Shown one piece after another: positions 7,782-16,142 of a stretch of 34,676 nt of DNA. The first letter of the stretch is position 1, and the number at the start of each line of letters is the position of its first letter. The stretch spans positions 1-34,676 of the forward strand of contig NZ_JABFMU010000063.1 of NCBI RefSeq assembly GCF_013359695.1, written 5' to 3'. The notes beneath the pieces are model-generated. The model was not told the DNA's origin, made no database searches, and saw nothing but the letters and a program-made list of their open reading frames with translations. This stretch comes from Pseudomonas sp. C2B4. GTDB taxonomy: Bacteria; Pseudomonadota; Gammaproteobacteria; Pseudomonadales; Pseudomonadaceae. The position numbers and the translations under genes are program-made.

Positions 7782-9635
7782 ATGCTCAAACGCCTTGCCT
7801 GGCTGGCGCTCTGTGTCTGCGCCCCGCTGTCCGCCGCGCCCCACAACGACCCTCAACGTTTGCAGCAACTGGCCAACGACCCTTTCTGGATTTCCCTGGG
7901 CCATTACGAAACCGCCAAGCTCGGTGGCTGGCGCAGCTATGTCAGTGACAAGAAGTTCTTCCTCGCCGCTGACGGCAATCAACATCCGGATCATGAGCTG
8001 GCGGCTACCGTACAAGCTCTGTACGCCCCGGCCAGCGCCGGCGAGGAGCATGCGCAATGCGTTTACCCGGCACGTACCCGCTGGCTGAAAGCACAGCTCA
8101 ACCTGACTGATCTGCCGGCGCCGGATTGCGCTGAATTCAAGCAATGGTTCAAGGACGTCTCGCCCCACAGCGCAGTGATGATTTTCCCGGCGGCCTACCT
8201 CAACAGCCCGTCCTCAATGTTCGGCCATACCCTGCTGCGCATCGATCAGGCGGATGTGCAGAGCGACAAGACCTCGCTGCTCAGTTACGCGATCAACTTC
8301 GGCGCTTACATCGAAGGCTCGGACAACAGCATCCTCTATGCCTGGAAAGGCTTGATGGGGGGCTATCCCGGCCTGTTTGCGCTGGTGCCCTACCAGGAAA
8401 AACTCTCGGAGTACCGCAGCCTCGAAAATCGCGACCTGTGGGAGTATCGACTGAATCTGACCCAGGCTGAGACCGAGCGCATGGTCGAACATGTCTGGGA
8501 ACTCAAACAGATTCAGTTCGACTATTTTTTCTTCGACGAAAACTGCTCCTATCGCCTGCTGGAACTGCTGCAGGTGGCGCGCCCAAGCCTGCGCCTGACC
8601 GAGCAATTCCCGCTGACCGCCATCCCCACCGACACCGTCAAAGCCGTGAAAGAGGCCGGGCTGGTGGAGTCCATTCAGTACCGCCCGTCCCGCGAGCGCG
8701 AACTGTTGAGCCGTGCCGAGCCATTGACCGATGACGAACAACAGTGGGTGCTGAAAGTCAGCGCGGACCAGAAGCAACTGCAAACCCCGGTATTCAAGGC
8801 CCAACCCCGCGATCGTCAGGCGCTGATCATCGATGCAGCCTATCGCCTGGAGCGCTACCGCGCCAACGGTCAGGAGCGTGACCCAGCACGGGCGCAACGC
8901 AGCTTTGAACTGCTGCGGGCAATCAACCAGAACCCGGCGCCGGAACTGGATATCCCGCAACCGGGCCTGCCCGAGAATGGCCACGAATCGCGCACCTGGC
9001 AGGCTGGACTCGGCACCCGCGGTGACCGCGCCTTTGGCGAATATGGCCTGCGCATGGCCTATCACGACCTCAACGACAATTCCGAGAGTTTCCCCCTCGG
9101 CGCGCAGATCGAAATCTTGCAACTGAAACTGCGCCAGTACGAAGGCAATGACTGGCAGGTGCAGCAACTGGACCTGGCGACCATTCGCTCCCTGACGCCG
9201 CGCAATGAGCTGCTGCAACCGCTGTCGTGGCAAGTCACCGGTGGCCTGGAGCGGGTACCCGGCAAGCATGACGATGAAAATCTGGTCAGCCACGTCAATG
9301 GCGGCGGCGGTGGAACGTGGCAATTGGGCGATGACTTGCTCGGTTTCGCCTTGGGCACCGTGCGTGTGGAGCACAACAATGATTTCGCCGGTTTTATCGC
9401 GCCGGCCGCAGGTTTCAACACTGGTTTGCTGTGGAAAAACCCGCTGGGCAATTTCAGCCTGGAAACCAAAGGTGATTTCTTCACCAATGGCGAAGTGCGT
9501 CGCAGCGTAAGCCTGAATCAGCAATGGGAGTTGTCGCGCAATCTCGGACTACGCCTGAGCGCCCAACGCGAATTCAGCCACCTGGCCTCGCCCGAGAATG
9601 AAGTGATGCTTGAGGTGAAGTGGTATCACTATTGA
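7782..9635 (+). CDS. DUF4105 (Lnb N-terminal-like) exported protein
   Basis: A 617-residue protein. The Met at 7782 opens a signal peptide, MLKRLAWLALCVCAPLSAA; the frame is open 17 codons further up, but that extension falls in the preceding terminator. The central region has the DUF4105 landmarks SMFGHTLLRI, NFGAYIEG, YAWKGLMGGYPG and FDENCSYRLLELL, with conserved His and Cys. DUF4105 is related to the N-terminal domain of the lipoprotein N-acyltransferase Lnb, a papain-like fold that would use such a Cys-His pair; applying that to this protein is inference. The C-terminal ~200 residues alternate polar and hydrophobic residues and end in WYHY, suggesting an outer-membrane beta barrel. A REPIN follows. 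Confidence 0.9.
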   Translation: MLKRLAWLALCVCAPLSAAPHNDPQRLQQLANDPFWISLGHYETAKLGGWRSYVSDKKFFLAADGNQHPDHELAATVQALYAPASAGEEHAQCVYPARTRWLKAQLNLTDLPAPDCAEFKQWFKDVSPHSAVMIFPAAYLNSPSSMFGHTLLRIDQADVQSDKTSLLSYAINFGAYIEGSDNSILYAWKGLMGGYPGLFALVPYQEKLSEYRSLENRDLWEYRLNLTQAETERMVEHVWELKQIQFDYFFFDENCSYRLLELLQVARPSLRLTEQFPLTAIPTDTVKAVKEAGLVESIQYRPSRERELLSRAEPLTDDEQQWVLKVSADQKQLQTPVFKAQPRDRQALIIDAAYRLERYRANGQERDPARAQRSFELLRAINQNPAPELDIPQPGLPENGHESRTWQAGLGTRGDRAFGEYGLRMAYHDLNDNSESFPLGAQIEILQLKLRQYEGNDWQVQQLDLATIRSLTPRNELLQPLSWQVTGGLERVPGKHDDENLVSHVNGGGGGTWQLGDDLLGFALGTVRVEHNNDFAGFIAPAAGFNTGLLWKNPLGNFSLETKGDFFTNGEVRRSVSLNQQWELSRNLGLRLSAQREFSHLASPENEVMLEVKWYHY

Positions 9636-9651
9636 CCCAAAAGCACTGCTG

Positions 9652-9757
9652 CCCCCCCTGTGGGAGCGAGCCTGCTCGCGAATGCGCAGCGTCATTCGAC
9701 ATCGATGCCAACTGATCCACCGTCTTCGCGAGCAGGCTCGCTCCCACAGGGGGGGTA
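9652..9757. repeat. REPIN, TGTGGGAGCGAG family, with extended C/G arms
   Basis: An inverted pair: the left arm runs CCCCCCTGTGGGAGCGAGCC from about 9653, and the right arm is its mirror ending CTCCCACAGGGGGG. The C/G extension lengthens the palindrome compared with the other copies. It lies 17 bp after the DUF4105 stop codon. Confidence 0.87.
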
Positions 9758-9854
9758 TAGTGTTGAATGGATTTTTCACAGACCTTCTACAAGCGTCTGA
9801 CGTACATGTACCTAGACTTTCCTCATAGGCCATTGAACGGCCCGGGAGTCGAAG

Positions 9855-10211
9855 ATGTGGCGTTGTGCAGGTGTCGTAGGTTTATCGCTGTTGATTGCAG
9901 GCTGCCAGACAACCCACGAGGATCTGATCGCCAAGGGTTATCCACCGGCGTTCGCCGATGGTTTCGATGATGGCTGCAGCAGTGGCCGGCAAGCCGCAGG
10001 AGCCATCACCGGTGAGTTTCGCAAAGACGTGCCACGCTATCTGAAAGACAACAACTACGCCGAAGGCTGGAGTGATGGATTCCGACAGTGTCAGGCCATG
10101 CGTGAAAGCCAGGACCGCGAGGACTATCGCAACAGCCATCGGGACGAGCGCGATAAAGCCTGGCAACAGCAAAAGGATCAGGACGCCGCCCGGGCCTATC
10201 ACTCGCCATAG
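9855..10211 (+). CDS. Small predicted lipoprotein
   Basis: A 118-residue protein with a lipoprotein signal, hydrophobic VVGLSLLIAGC with the lipobox I-A-G-C and lipidated Cys17. The mature part is strongly hydrophilic and helical, rich in Asp, Arg and Gln (QDREDYRNSHRDERDK). Two GF/GW-D-G-x-x-x-C segments, FADGFDDGCSSG and YAEGWSDGFRQC, look like a short internal repeat. GGGAG lies 7 nt before the ATG. I do not recognise a named family. It is followed after 70 bp by the Gre-type factor on the same strand. Confidence 0.85.
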   Translation: MWRCAGVVGLSLLIAGCQTTHEDLIAKGYPPAFADGFDDGCSSGRQAAGAITGEFRKDVPRYLKDNNYAEGWSDGFRQCQAMRESQDREDYRNSHRDERDKAWQQQKDQDAARAYHSP

Positions 10212-10281
10212 GTCGCTGACAGACATCCGCCGAAACTAAAACCCTGCAACCATGGCCCAAACCCTATATCGGGAGAAAACC

Positions 10282-10776
10282 ATGAGTCGCGCCTTCGTCA
10301 ATGAAGATAACGCCGCCGCGCAAGCCGATCAGCCCGTCGAACGGCAGGTCAGCGTGCAGCCCAATTACGTCACGCCCGCCGGCCATGGTCTGTTGCAGGA
10401 CAAGGTCGCCGAGCTGCAAGCGCTGCACAATGAACAATCGGCCCTCGGTGATCAGGCTGACAAGCAGCTGTTGGTCAACCTTGAGCGCGATCTGCGTTAC
10501 TTCCATCAACGCCTGCAAAGTGCCCAGGTAGTGCCGCCCGCGACTTCAACCAGCAAGGTTCAAATTGGCAGCTGGGTCACCTACGCCGATGAACAGGGTA
10601 CCGAACGCCGCGTGCAACTGGTCGGTGAGGACCAAGCTATTGCCGCCAAAGGCCTGATCAATTGGGGATCGCCGCTGGGCCGGGCATTGCTCGGAGCGCA
10701 ACTCGGTGACGAGGTGCTGTGGCAACGCCCGGCCGGCGATCAGCTAATTGAGATCATCCGTATCGAAGCGGTGTAG
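10282..10776 (+). CDS. GreA/GreB-type transcription factor with shortened coiled coil
   Basis: A 164-residue protein. NYVTPAGHGLLQDKV (28-42) matches the start of GreB's N-terminal coiled coil, and residues 92-164 form the C-terminal Gre domain (IGSWVTYADEQGTERRVQLV, SPLGRALLGAQLGDEVL). Gre factors insert their coiled coil into RNA polymerase to stimulate transcript cleavage. The hairpin tip reads LGDQADK, with Asp57 and Asp60 in place of the Asp/Glu pair of GreA/GreB (D-x-S-E-N). Compared with my recollection of E. coli GreB, the first helix is about 8 and the second about 7 residues shorter, so reach toward the active site may differ. An acidic, probably unstructured N-terminal 25 residues is extra. 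GGGAGA precedes the ATG at 10282; the in-frame ATG at 10252 has no good ribosome-binding site. Confidence 0.82.
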   Translation: MSRAFVNEDNAAAQADQPVERQVSVQPNYVTPAGHGLLQDKVAELQALHNEQSALGDQADKQLLVNLERDLRYFHQRLQSAQVVPPATSTSKVQIGSWVTYADEQGTERRVQLVGEDQAIAAKGLINWGSPLGRALLGAQLGDEVLWQRPAGDQLIEIIRIEAV

Positions 10777-10914
10777 GGGTCGTACGAAAACTCGCCGAGC
10801 GGCGATCAGGCAAGGCAAAAACAGGCGAGGAAGCGGAGTGTAGGGGCCTACATGAGCATTCCGAGCCTGTTTTTAACGCAGCATGATCGTCGCGCAGGCA
10901 GTTTGCGTGCGAAG
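10777..10914. repeat. Long imperfect palindrome (~138 bp), MITE-like
   Basis: The whole gap between the Gre gene and gdhA folds back on itself. Left parts CGAAAACTCGCC, GGCGATCA and AAAAACAGGC have partners GGCAGTTTGCG, TGATCGTCG and GCCTGTTTTT on the right, and the centre is the perfect palindrome TAGGGGCCTA. Such mobile-looking hairpins recur in Pseudomonas intergenic DNA (recollection). Here it may also act as a bidirectional terminator for the two convergent genes. Confidence 0.65.
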
Positions 10915-10915
10915 C

Positions 10916-12253
10916 CTAAACCACGCCCTGCGCTAGCATGGCATCGGCAACTTTCACGAAGCCGGCGATGTTCGCGCCCTTGACGTAGTTGACCTGACCG
11001 TTCTCTTCACCGTAATGCACGCACGCGTGGTGGATCGACTGCATGATGGCGTGCAGCTTGCTGTCCACCTCACCGCCGGTCCACAGCAGGCGCATGGCGT
11101 TCTGCGACATTTCCAGCCCGCTCACGGCAACGCCGCCGGCGTTGGAGGCCTTGCCCGGCGCGAACAGAATGCCAGCGTCGATGAACAGGTCCACCGCCTC
11201 AAGCGTGGTCGGCATGTTGGCGCCTTCCGCTACACAGACGCAGCCATTGCGCAGCAAGGCGCGAGCGGCATCGGCGTCCAGTTCGTTCTGGGTGGCGCAC
11301 GGCAGCGCGATGTCGCAGCTCAGGCCCCACGGGTGCTGGCCGGCGAGGAACTCCAGACCGAAACGGCCCGCCAGTTCGCTGATGCGCCCGCGCTGGACGT
11401 TCTTCAGTTCCAGCAGCGCTTGCCATTGCTCCTCGGTCAAACCGCTTTCGCAGTACAGGGTGCCCTCGGAGTCGGACAGCGAAATCACTTTGCCGCCCAG
11501 GTCCATGACCTTGCGCGCCGCGTATTGCGCAACGTTGCCGGAACCGGAGATCGCCACGCGCTTGCCTTCGACCGTCAGGCCGCGACGCTTGAGCATTTCC
11601 TCGGCGAAGTAGACGCAACCGAAACCGGTGGCCTCAGGGCGAATCAGGCTGCCGCCGTAGCTCGGGCCCTTGCCGGTCAGCACGCTGGTGAACTGGTTGC
11701 TCAGGCGTTTGTACTGGCCGAACAGGAAACCGATTTCACGGGCACCGACGCCGATATCACCGGCAGGCACGTCCACGTCGGCACCGATGTGACGGTACAG
11801 CTCGCTCATGAAGGCCTGGCAGAAGCGCATGACTTCAGCGTCGCTTTTACCTTTCGGATCGAAGTCCGAACCACCCTTGCCGCCGCCCATGGGCAACGAC
11901 GTCAGCGAGTTTTTGAAGGTCTGCTCGAAAGCGAGGAACTTCAACACGCCCAGGTTCACCGAAGGATGGAAGCGCAACCCGCCCTTGTAGGGACCGATGG
12001 CGCTGTTCATCTGGATGCGGAAGCCGCGATTGACCTGCACCTTGCCGTGATCGTCGACCCAGGAAACCCGAAACACCACCGCCCGCTCCGGCTCGCAGAT
12101 TCGTTCCAGAATGCCTGATGTCAGATAGTGCGGATTGGCCTCGAGAAAGGGCCACAGGCTGCGCAGGACTTCTTCGACTGCCTGATGAAATTCGGGCTGG
12201 TCTGGATCGCGTTTTTTCAGGCGGGCGAGGAAGGATTCGACGGATTCGATCAT
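10916..12253 (-). CDS. gdhA: NADP-specific glutamate dehydrogenase
   Basis: A 445-residue enzyme that interconverts 2-oxoglutarate plus ammonium and glutamate using NADP(H), in the cytoplasm. The dimerisation/substrate domain shows the motifs GPYKGGLRFHPSVNLGVLKF and LPMGGGKGGSDFDPKGKSD, the latter containing the catalytic lysine region, and DVPAGDIGVG. The nucleotide-binding domain has GSGNVAQYAARK. Length and motifs match the hexameric 450-residue bacterial enzymes. The start codon ATG at 12253 agrees with the family N-terminus (IESVESFLARLKKRDPDQPE). It converges with the Gre gene across a palindrome. The upstream gap is AT-rich. Confidence 0.97.
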   Translation of the reverse strand: MIESVESFLARLKKRDPDQPEFHQAVEEVLRSLWPFLEANPHYLTSGILERICEPERAVVFRVSWVDDHGKVQVNRGFRIQMNSAIGPYKGGLRFHPSVNLGVLKFLAFEQTFKNSLTSLPMGGGKGGSDFDPKGKSDAEVMRFCQAFMSELYRHIGADVDVPAGDIGVGAREIGFLFGQYKRLSNQFTSVLTGKGPSYGGSLIRPEATGFGCVYFAEEMLKRRGLTVEGKRVAISGSGNVAQYAARKVMDLGGKVISLSDSEGTLYCESGLTEEQWQALLELKNVQRGRISELAGRFGLEFLAGQHPWGLSCDIALPCATQNELDADAARALLRNGCVCVAEGANMPTTLEAVDLFIDAGILFAPGKASNAGGVAVSGLEMSQNAMRLLWTGGEVDSKLHAIMQSIHHACVHYGEENGQVNYVKGANIAGFVKVADAMLAQGVV

Positions 12254-12460
12254 GGAAAAGTCTCGGCAAATTTGTTGTCGTTGGAAAATTTGAGCCGGAC
12301 TGTAACAAACGATTCACGCACTAGGACAGAGCAGAATGTCGCATTTATGAAATTAAATGGTGCAATTAATATAAAAAATACCAAAAAATCGTCTGGTCGC
12401 ACCTATATGGAGCCACATGAAACAAAAAATGCACGAAAATGAATAACACGCGAGTAACCA

Positions 12461-12484
12461 AACCCACGCCTTCAACGTGGGCTT
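12461..12484 (-). terminator. Possible terminator of the aminotransferase operon
   Basis: CCCACG (12463-12468) pairs with CGTGGG (12476-12481). Read on the minus strand, the hairpin is followed by a short GTTTGGTT stretch. The T-tract is weak. It lies 13 bp after the aminotransferase stop codon. The remaining gap to gdhA (12254-12460) is AT-rich and shows no gene. Confidence 0.4.
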
Positions 12485-12496
12485 GATCAAAACCTG

Positions 12497-13780
12497 TTAC
12501 CGAGAATTTTTCTGACGTGCAATCGCAAGCAGCACGCTCACTACCATCACTTGGGCAGCGACGCCAAGCGTCTCAGCATCCAAGAAAGTAGGCGCTAGCC
12601 GAATGTTGCTGTCACCGGGATCCACCCCCATCGGATGGGTCGCACCGGCTTGTGTCAATGCGACACCCGCCTGCAGCGCAATATCAACTGCATTACGCGC
12701 ACATCCTTCAGGCAAGTCCAGACTGACAAAATATCCGCCTTTGGGCGTTGTCCAGCTCACTTGATCAACACCGTCAAATCCGCTGGAAAGCTCGGCCTCA
12801 AGCTTCTCGAATTTTGGCGCAAGCAACGCACGATGTTTCTTCATGTGGTCCACCAAACCTTTGCTGTCGCGAAAAAAAAGCAGGTGGCGTAGTTGGTTGA
12901 CCTTGTCCGGCCCAATAGTCCGGTACCTTCGGTGGCTTAACCACCATGCAAGATTTTTCAGTGAAGCTCCGATAAATGCCAAACCAGCACCGGGCAAAAC
13001 AATCTTGGAGGTTGAAGCAAAAATAAAGTATCGATTGGCATGCTTCGTTTCCTCACATAACCGTGCGATCGGCTGGTTCGGGGCCTCATCATCAGTCAGG
13101 TGATGAACCGCATAGGCATTGTCCCAAAACAGCACGAAATCCTCTGCGGCAGCGGGCATCTTCGCTAGTCTCGCAACTGTTTCACTGCAATAAACCACAC
13201 CCGAAGGATTACTGTATTTAGGCACGCACCACATACCTCTTATCGCCGGATCCGAAGCGACCAGTTGCTCGACCATGTCCATGTCCGGCCCCGTATTGAG
13301 CATGGGTATTGGTACCATTTCGATATTGTATTCATTGCACATCGCAAAATGGCGGTCATACCCTGGAACGGGGCAAAGAAACTTGATCACCGACTCCTTC
13401 CCCCAAGGTCGCGGACTTGTACAAAATCCATGGCTGAACGCGTAACCAAGCACCTCATGCATCAATGCGAGGCTGGAGTTTTCACCAACAGCAATCTGTT
13501 CGGCAGATAGCCCCAGCAGCGGATCAGCCACCAACTCCCTCAGCTCCGGTATCCCCTGCAGACAACCATAGTTGCGCCAATCAACGGCACTTTTTGAAAC
13601 GAAATGCGCATCCCCAGGTAAGGAAAGGAAGGGGTTAGCCAACTCCAACTGCTCAACCGAGGGCAACCCTCGAGTCATATTGATATTAAGCTCTGCGGCC
13701 ATGAGCCGGGAATAACAGATTTCAAGCTCATCACTCGTCAGCTGACCGGGCTTCTTGTTAAAGCCTGATAAAAAATCCAT
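12497..13780 (-). CDS. PLP-dependent aminotransferase, AspT-like (PF12897 type)
   Basis: A 427-residue fold-type I PLP enzyme. The PLP lysine sits in FASTSKIVLPGAGLAF. Other landmarks are INMTRGLPSVEQLEL near the start, YGCLQGIPELRE, PKYSNPSGVVY, and WDNAYAVHHL (Asp binding the pyridine nitrogen, Tyr the phenol oxygen). The N-terminal TRGLPS-EQL pattern and length fit the Corynebacterium AspT/'alanine-glyoxylate aminotransferase-like' group rather than classical AspC. The substrate is unknown. It is the last gene of an apparent operon with azlD, azlC and a TIM-barrel enzyme; the AzlCD exporter next door suggests a branched-chain or related amino acid. I chose ATG 13780, with AAGGG 8 nt upstream, over the GTG at 13789. 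Confidence 0.85.
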   Translation of the reverse strand: MDFLSGFNKKPGQLTSDELEICYSRLMAAELNINMTRGLPSVEQLELANPFLSLPGDAHFVSKSAVDWRNYGCLQGIPELRELVADPLLGLSAEQIAVGENSSLALMHEVLGYAFSHGFCTSPRPWGKESVIKFLCPVPGYDRHFAMCNEYNIEMVPIPMLNTGPDMDMVEQLVASDPAIRGMWCVPKYSNPSGVVYCSETVARLAKMPAAAEDFVLFWDNAYAVHHLTDDEAPNQPIARLCEETKHANRYFIFASTSKIVLPGAGLAFIGASLKNLAWWLSHRRYRTIGPDKVNQLRHLLFFRDSKGLVDHMKKHRALLAPKFEKLEAELSSGFDGVDQVSWTTPKGGYFVSLDLPEGCARNAVDIALQAGVALTQAGATHPMGVDPGDSNIRLAPTFLDAETLGVAAQVMVVSVLLAIARQKNSR

Positions 13781-13824
13781 TTTGATCACCCTTAGACATA
13801 TTTAGAGAGGTCGGTATTCCCGCA

Positions 13825-14160
13825 CTAAAGCAAATACAAAACACCTGCATATATTGATGCACAGCAGATCAATGACTTAATGACACTGCGTGTAAACGCC
13901 GCAACAAAAAACGAAAGTGCAATTACTATCAATTTTACCGCTTGATCGCTTTCGAAATGCCCTATCCAGCTATCAAATAGCGTATTACCAAATGCAATGG
14001 AGTAAATAATTCCACCTGTCACTGCGCAAGCGGCATAGCTCAAGAAAACGTAAACATCTCCATCGCCACTCACTTTAAATCTTCGAAAAATCAATACTGG
14101 CAGGAACCGCAAACAATACGAAACAACTGCAGCGACCAAGATCAGTGTCCAGTTGTTCAT
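13825..14160 (-). CDS. azlD: AzlD family branched-chain amino-acid export subunit
   Basis: A 111-residue membrane protein with about four hydrophobic segments: LILVAAVVSYCLRFLPVLIF, VYVFLSYAACAVTGGIIYSI, VKLIVIALSFFVAAFTRSV and LICCASIYAGVLYLL. Length, the early R-F-L-P motif and its position after azlC identify it as the small AzlD partner, which with AzlC forms a branched-chain amino-acid exporter. The ATG overlaps the azlC stop codon by 4 bp (ATGA), so the two are translationally coupled. It lies 44 bp before the aminotransferase start. Confidence 0.85.
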   Translation of the reverse strand: MNNWTLILVAAVVSYCLRFLPVLIFRRFKVSGDGDVYVFLSYAACAVTGGIIYSIAFGNTLFDSWIGHFESDQAVKLIVIALSFFVAAFTRSVIKSLICCASIYAGVLYLL

Positions 14161-14870
14161 GAATGCTTACCACTTATTTTTTCAGCGAAAAGAAACACCG
14201 CACCTAACAATAGCGGAACGATAAAAACGTGATACATACCAAACCAGCCCCCCACAACAGGAGTAGAGACAAACCCTATTGCCGTAGCTATAACTGGTCT
14301 CCACTTCGGCCAAGACATACCGACAAGCGCAGTAAAATGAATCGGTAGAATCATCGCGATCACTGCATAGGTCATCGCTCCCAGATCCGCACGTATGACA
14401 TAGCCGAGAAGAGTTGCCAGCACTGCGACAAACAAGCTCGACAAACCACACCCTAAAAAGTAACGATAACTATCTGTCGCATCTTCTTTCTTGGCGTTGG
14501 CGAGCGTAAACGTCGAAACGGACAGCAACTGTACCGACCACATCATTTTAGACAAAGAGACCGACTTGAATTGCTCACACAATACTGACGACATAATCAT
14601 GAAGCGAAAATTCACCAAAAGCGTAATCATAATCAACGCCCAGACCCCAATGCTTCCATCCGATTGTCCGATAAAAACCTGGAGGGGCGCAGCATGCACC
14701 GCGAATGTCATGATTACTGACTGAAGCAAGGAGAATCCGGCCGTAGCCAATAGCACGCCAATGGAAAAAAACATGAACATAAAGGCCAAACAAACGGGAA
14801 GTGAATCAATACAGCCCTTTACAAAATCATCGTTTCTAACGCGACTTACTCTTTCTAGAAAAGCGCTCAC
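14157..14870 (-). CDS. azlC: AzlC family branched-chain amino-acid exporter
   Basis: A 237-residue membrane protein with a GTG start; GAGGT lies 7 nt upstream. FVKGCIDSLPVCLAFMFMFF, followed by a small-residue-rich segment and SVIMTFAVHAAPLQVFIGQSD, is the AzlC signature region (usually G-A-G/A-Q). RFMIMSSVLCEQFK, LGCGLSSLFVAVLATLLGY and the C-terminal hydrophobic stretches fit the family. AzlCD pairs export branched-chain amino acids and their analogues. The conserved 'SGA.Q' feature is diverged here (HAAPLQV), so the cargo may differ. The gap to the upstream TIM-barrel gene is 85 bp, consistent with one operon. Base composition is more AT-rich than the flanking core genes. Confidence 0.85.
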   Translation of the reverse strand: MSAFLERVSRVRNDDFVKGCIDSLPVCLAFMFMFFSIGVLLATAGFSLLQSVIMTFAVHAAPLQVFIGQSDGSIGVWALIMITLLVNFRFMIMSSVLCEQFKSVSLSKMMWSVQLLSVSTFTLANAKKEDATDSYRYFLGCGLSSLFVAVLATLLGYVIRADLGAMTYAVIAMILPIHFTALVGMSWPKWRPVIATAIGFVSTPVVGGWFGMYHVFIVPLLLGAVFLFAEKISGKHS

Positions 14871-14955
14871 AGCATCTACCTCAATTGACTGGAAAACCGC
14901 ACAGTTTTTGGAAAGTCAGACCGCTCGAGCAAACGGCCTGAAAGTAAAACCAATA

Positions 14956-15822
14956 TCAAACAGCTTTTCCAGCGAGCTTGGCGCCCACATCATTCAAGTA
15001 AGAGAGGCTGTCGGATAGCGTACTTCCTCGCGTTTCGAAACCTATGAGACCTTTCCATTCGTGCCTCAGCATCGCTTCGACAAGACCAGGGTAATCCAGT
15101 GACCCTCGGCCCAAAGGAAAGTGCGAGTCACGCTCTCCTTTATTGTCACTGAAAGACATACCCACAACATGTTGGTGTAACCGTTCAAAAACCTCTACCG
15201 GGTTTCCCTCATTGACATGGGCATGAGAGACATCGAAAAAGAATTTTAAACCCGGCACACTCTCCAACACTTCAGCATATTCATCCCCTGTAACGCATAT
15301 ATAGTAAAAGGGATGAAATTTCGTATAGTTACTGAGATTCTCCAGCCATATTTCTACTTTCCGTTGGCGTGCATATTCAACAAGCTCACCCAGATTATCG
15401 ATGAGCATGGTGAGTCCCGTGCGCCGAGCCTCTATTACCAGGCGCGGCTCTACAATACCGCCACCGTGAACGATGACAGGTGCCCCACCCAAGGATGCAC
15501 TCAGGTCTACCTCTCGCTTTATATAATCAAGGGCAGCCCCTCCCAGTTCACGAACATCACTCCCCAACGGCGCTTTGAAATTGCCATGATAGATAGGCTT
15601 TACATCGAGCCTCAGCATTGTTTCCTTCAGCGCTTCTATTCGACTAGCCGTCCAGTCCGCAGGGCGTTCTCCCGGCAAACTCCCGTCAATATACCAGTGG
15701 CTATATCCTTGGCTGGCCGCCTCCAAAGCGCCAAGTTCGGCCTTTAAATAATTTTGCTGAGCGGCTCCCGTCATATATCCAGGCCACACATCAACATGAG
15801 CATCCGCTCTATTAATTTTCAT
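14956..15822 (-). CDS. Sugar phosphate isomerase/epimerase-type TIM-barrel protein
   Basis: A 288-residue protein of the xylose isomerase-like TIM-barrel superfamily (AP endonuclease 2 fold). Likely metal ligands are visible at the C-ends of the strands: His in APVIVHGGG, Glu in VEIWLENLSNY, Asp/His in FFFDVSHAHVN, and Glu in IGFETRG. These enzymes use divalent metals to isomerise, epimerise or dehydrate small polar substrates; the substrate here cannot be told. It is the first gene of a minus-strand cluster with azlCD and an aminotransferase, so it may make or interconvert a precursor of the exported amino acid (inference). GGAG lies 7 nt before the ATG. A 13-codon upstream frame overlaps its start by ATGA. 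Confidence 0.85.
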   Translation of the reverse strand: MKINRADAHVDVWPGYMTGAAQQNYLKAELGALEAASQGYSHWYIDGSLPGERPADWTASRIEALKETMLRLDVKPIYHGNFKAPLGSDVRELGGAALDYIKREVDLSASLGGAPVIVHGGGIVEPRLVIEARRTGLTMLIDNLGELVEYARQRKVEIWLENLSNYTKFHPFYYICVTGDEYAEVLESVPGLKFFFDVSHAHVNEGNPVEVFERLHQHVVGMSFSDNKGERDSHFPLGRGSLDYPGLVEAMLRHEWKGLIGFETRGSTLSDSLSYLNDVGAKLAGKAV

Positions 15823-16142
15823 ATCATTACTCCGCTCTCACACGATACCGCGACAAGCATGCCTCCAAATAATCAGAAACAAAATCGTCGGCCGTTGATT
15901 TTTATATTTCTTCGATAACAAATAGTTTCTCAGGCAATTTATTGCCTGCCAATAAATTACCCGAGCACCATAGCGCATCAACAAGAAATTGAAACACGGC
16001 AATCATTGCACAATATAAAAACGACGGCATTTGCTTTACACGACAAGTTCAAAATCTCTACAACCAGCGCCCCTCCTACTTACATCTGAACAAAACAATA
16101 AATAAGTAACTAAAATTTACTCATTACACCCATTTCGAACAG
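15823..16142. promoter_or_regulatory. AT-rich upstream region of the TIM-barrel/azlCD operon
   Basis: This 320-bp stretch has no gene I can support. It contains a perfect inverted repeat, AATTTATTG at 15936-15944 and CAATAAATT at 15950-15958, separated by CCTGC, placed about 115-135 bp before the first gene and therefore a candidate operator. GGAGG at 15862-15866 lies one base before an ATG opening a 13-codon frame (MLVAVSCESGVMI) that overlaps the main start; the spacing is poor, so translation is doubtful. Confidence 0.4.

Noticed and set aside
15819..15860. A 13-codon leader peptide (MLVAVSCESGVMI) overlapping the TIM-barrel gene start by ATGA, possibly an attenuation leader.
   Set aside because: GGAGG is only one base from the ATG, which is too close for good initiation, and no alternative hairpins or terminator were found between it and the main gene.
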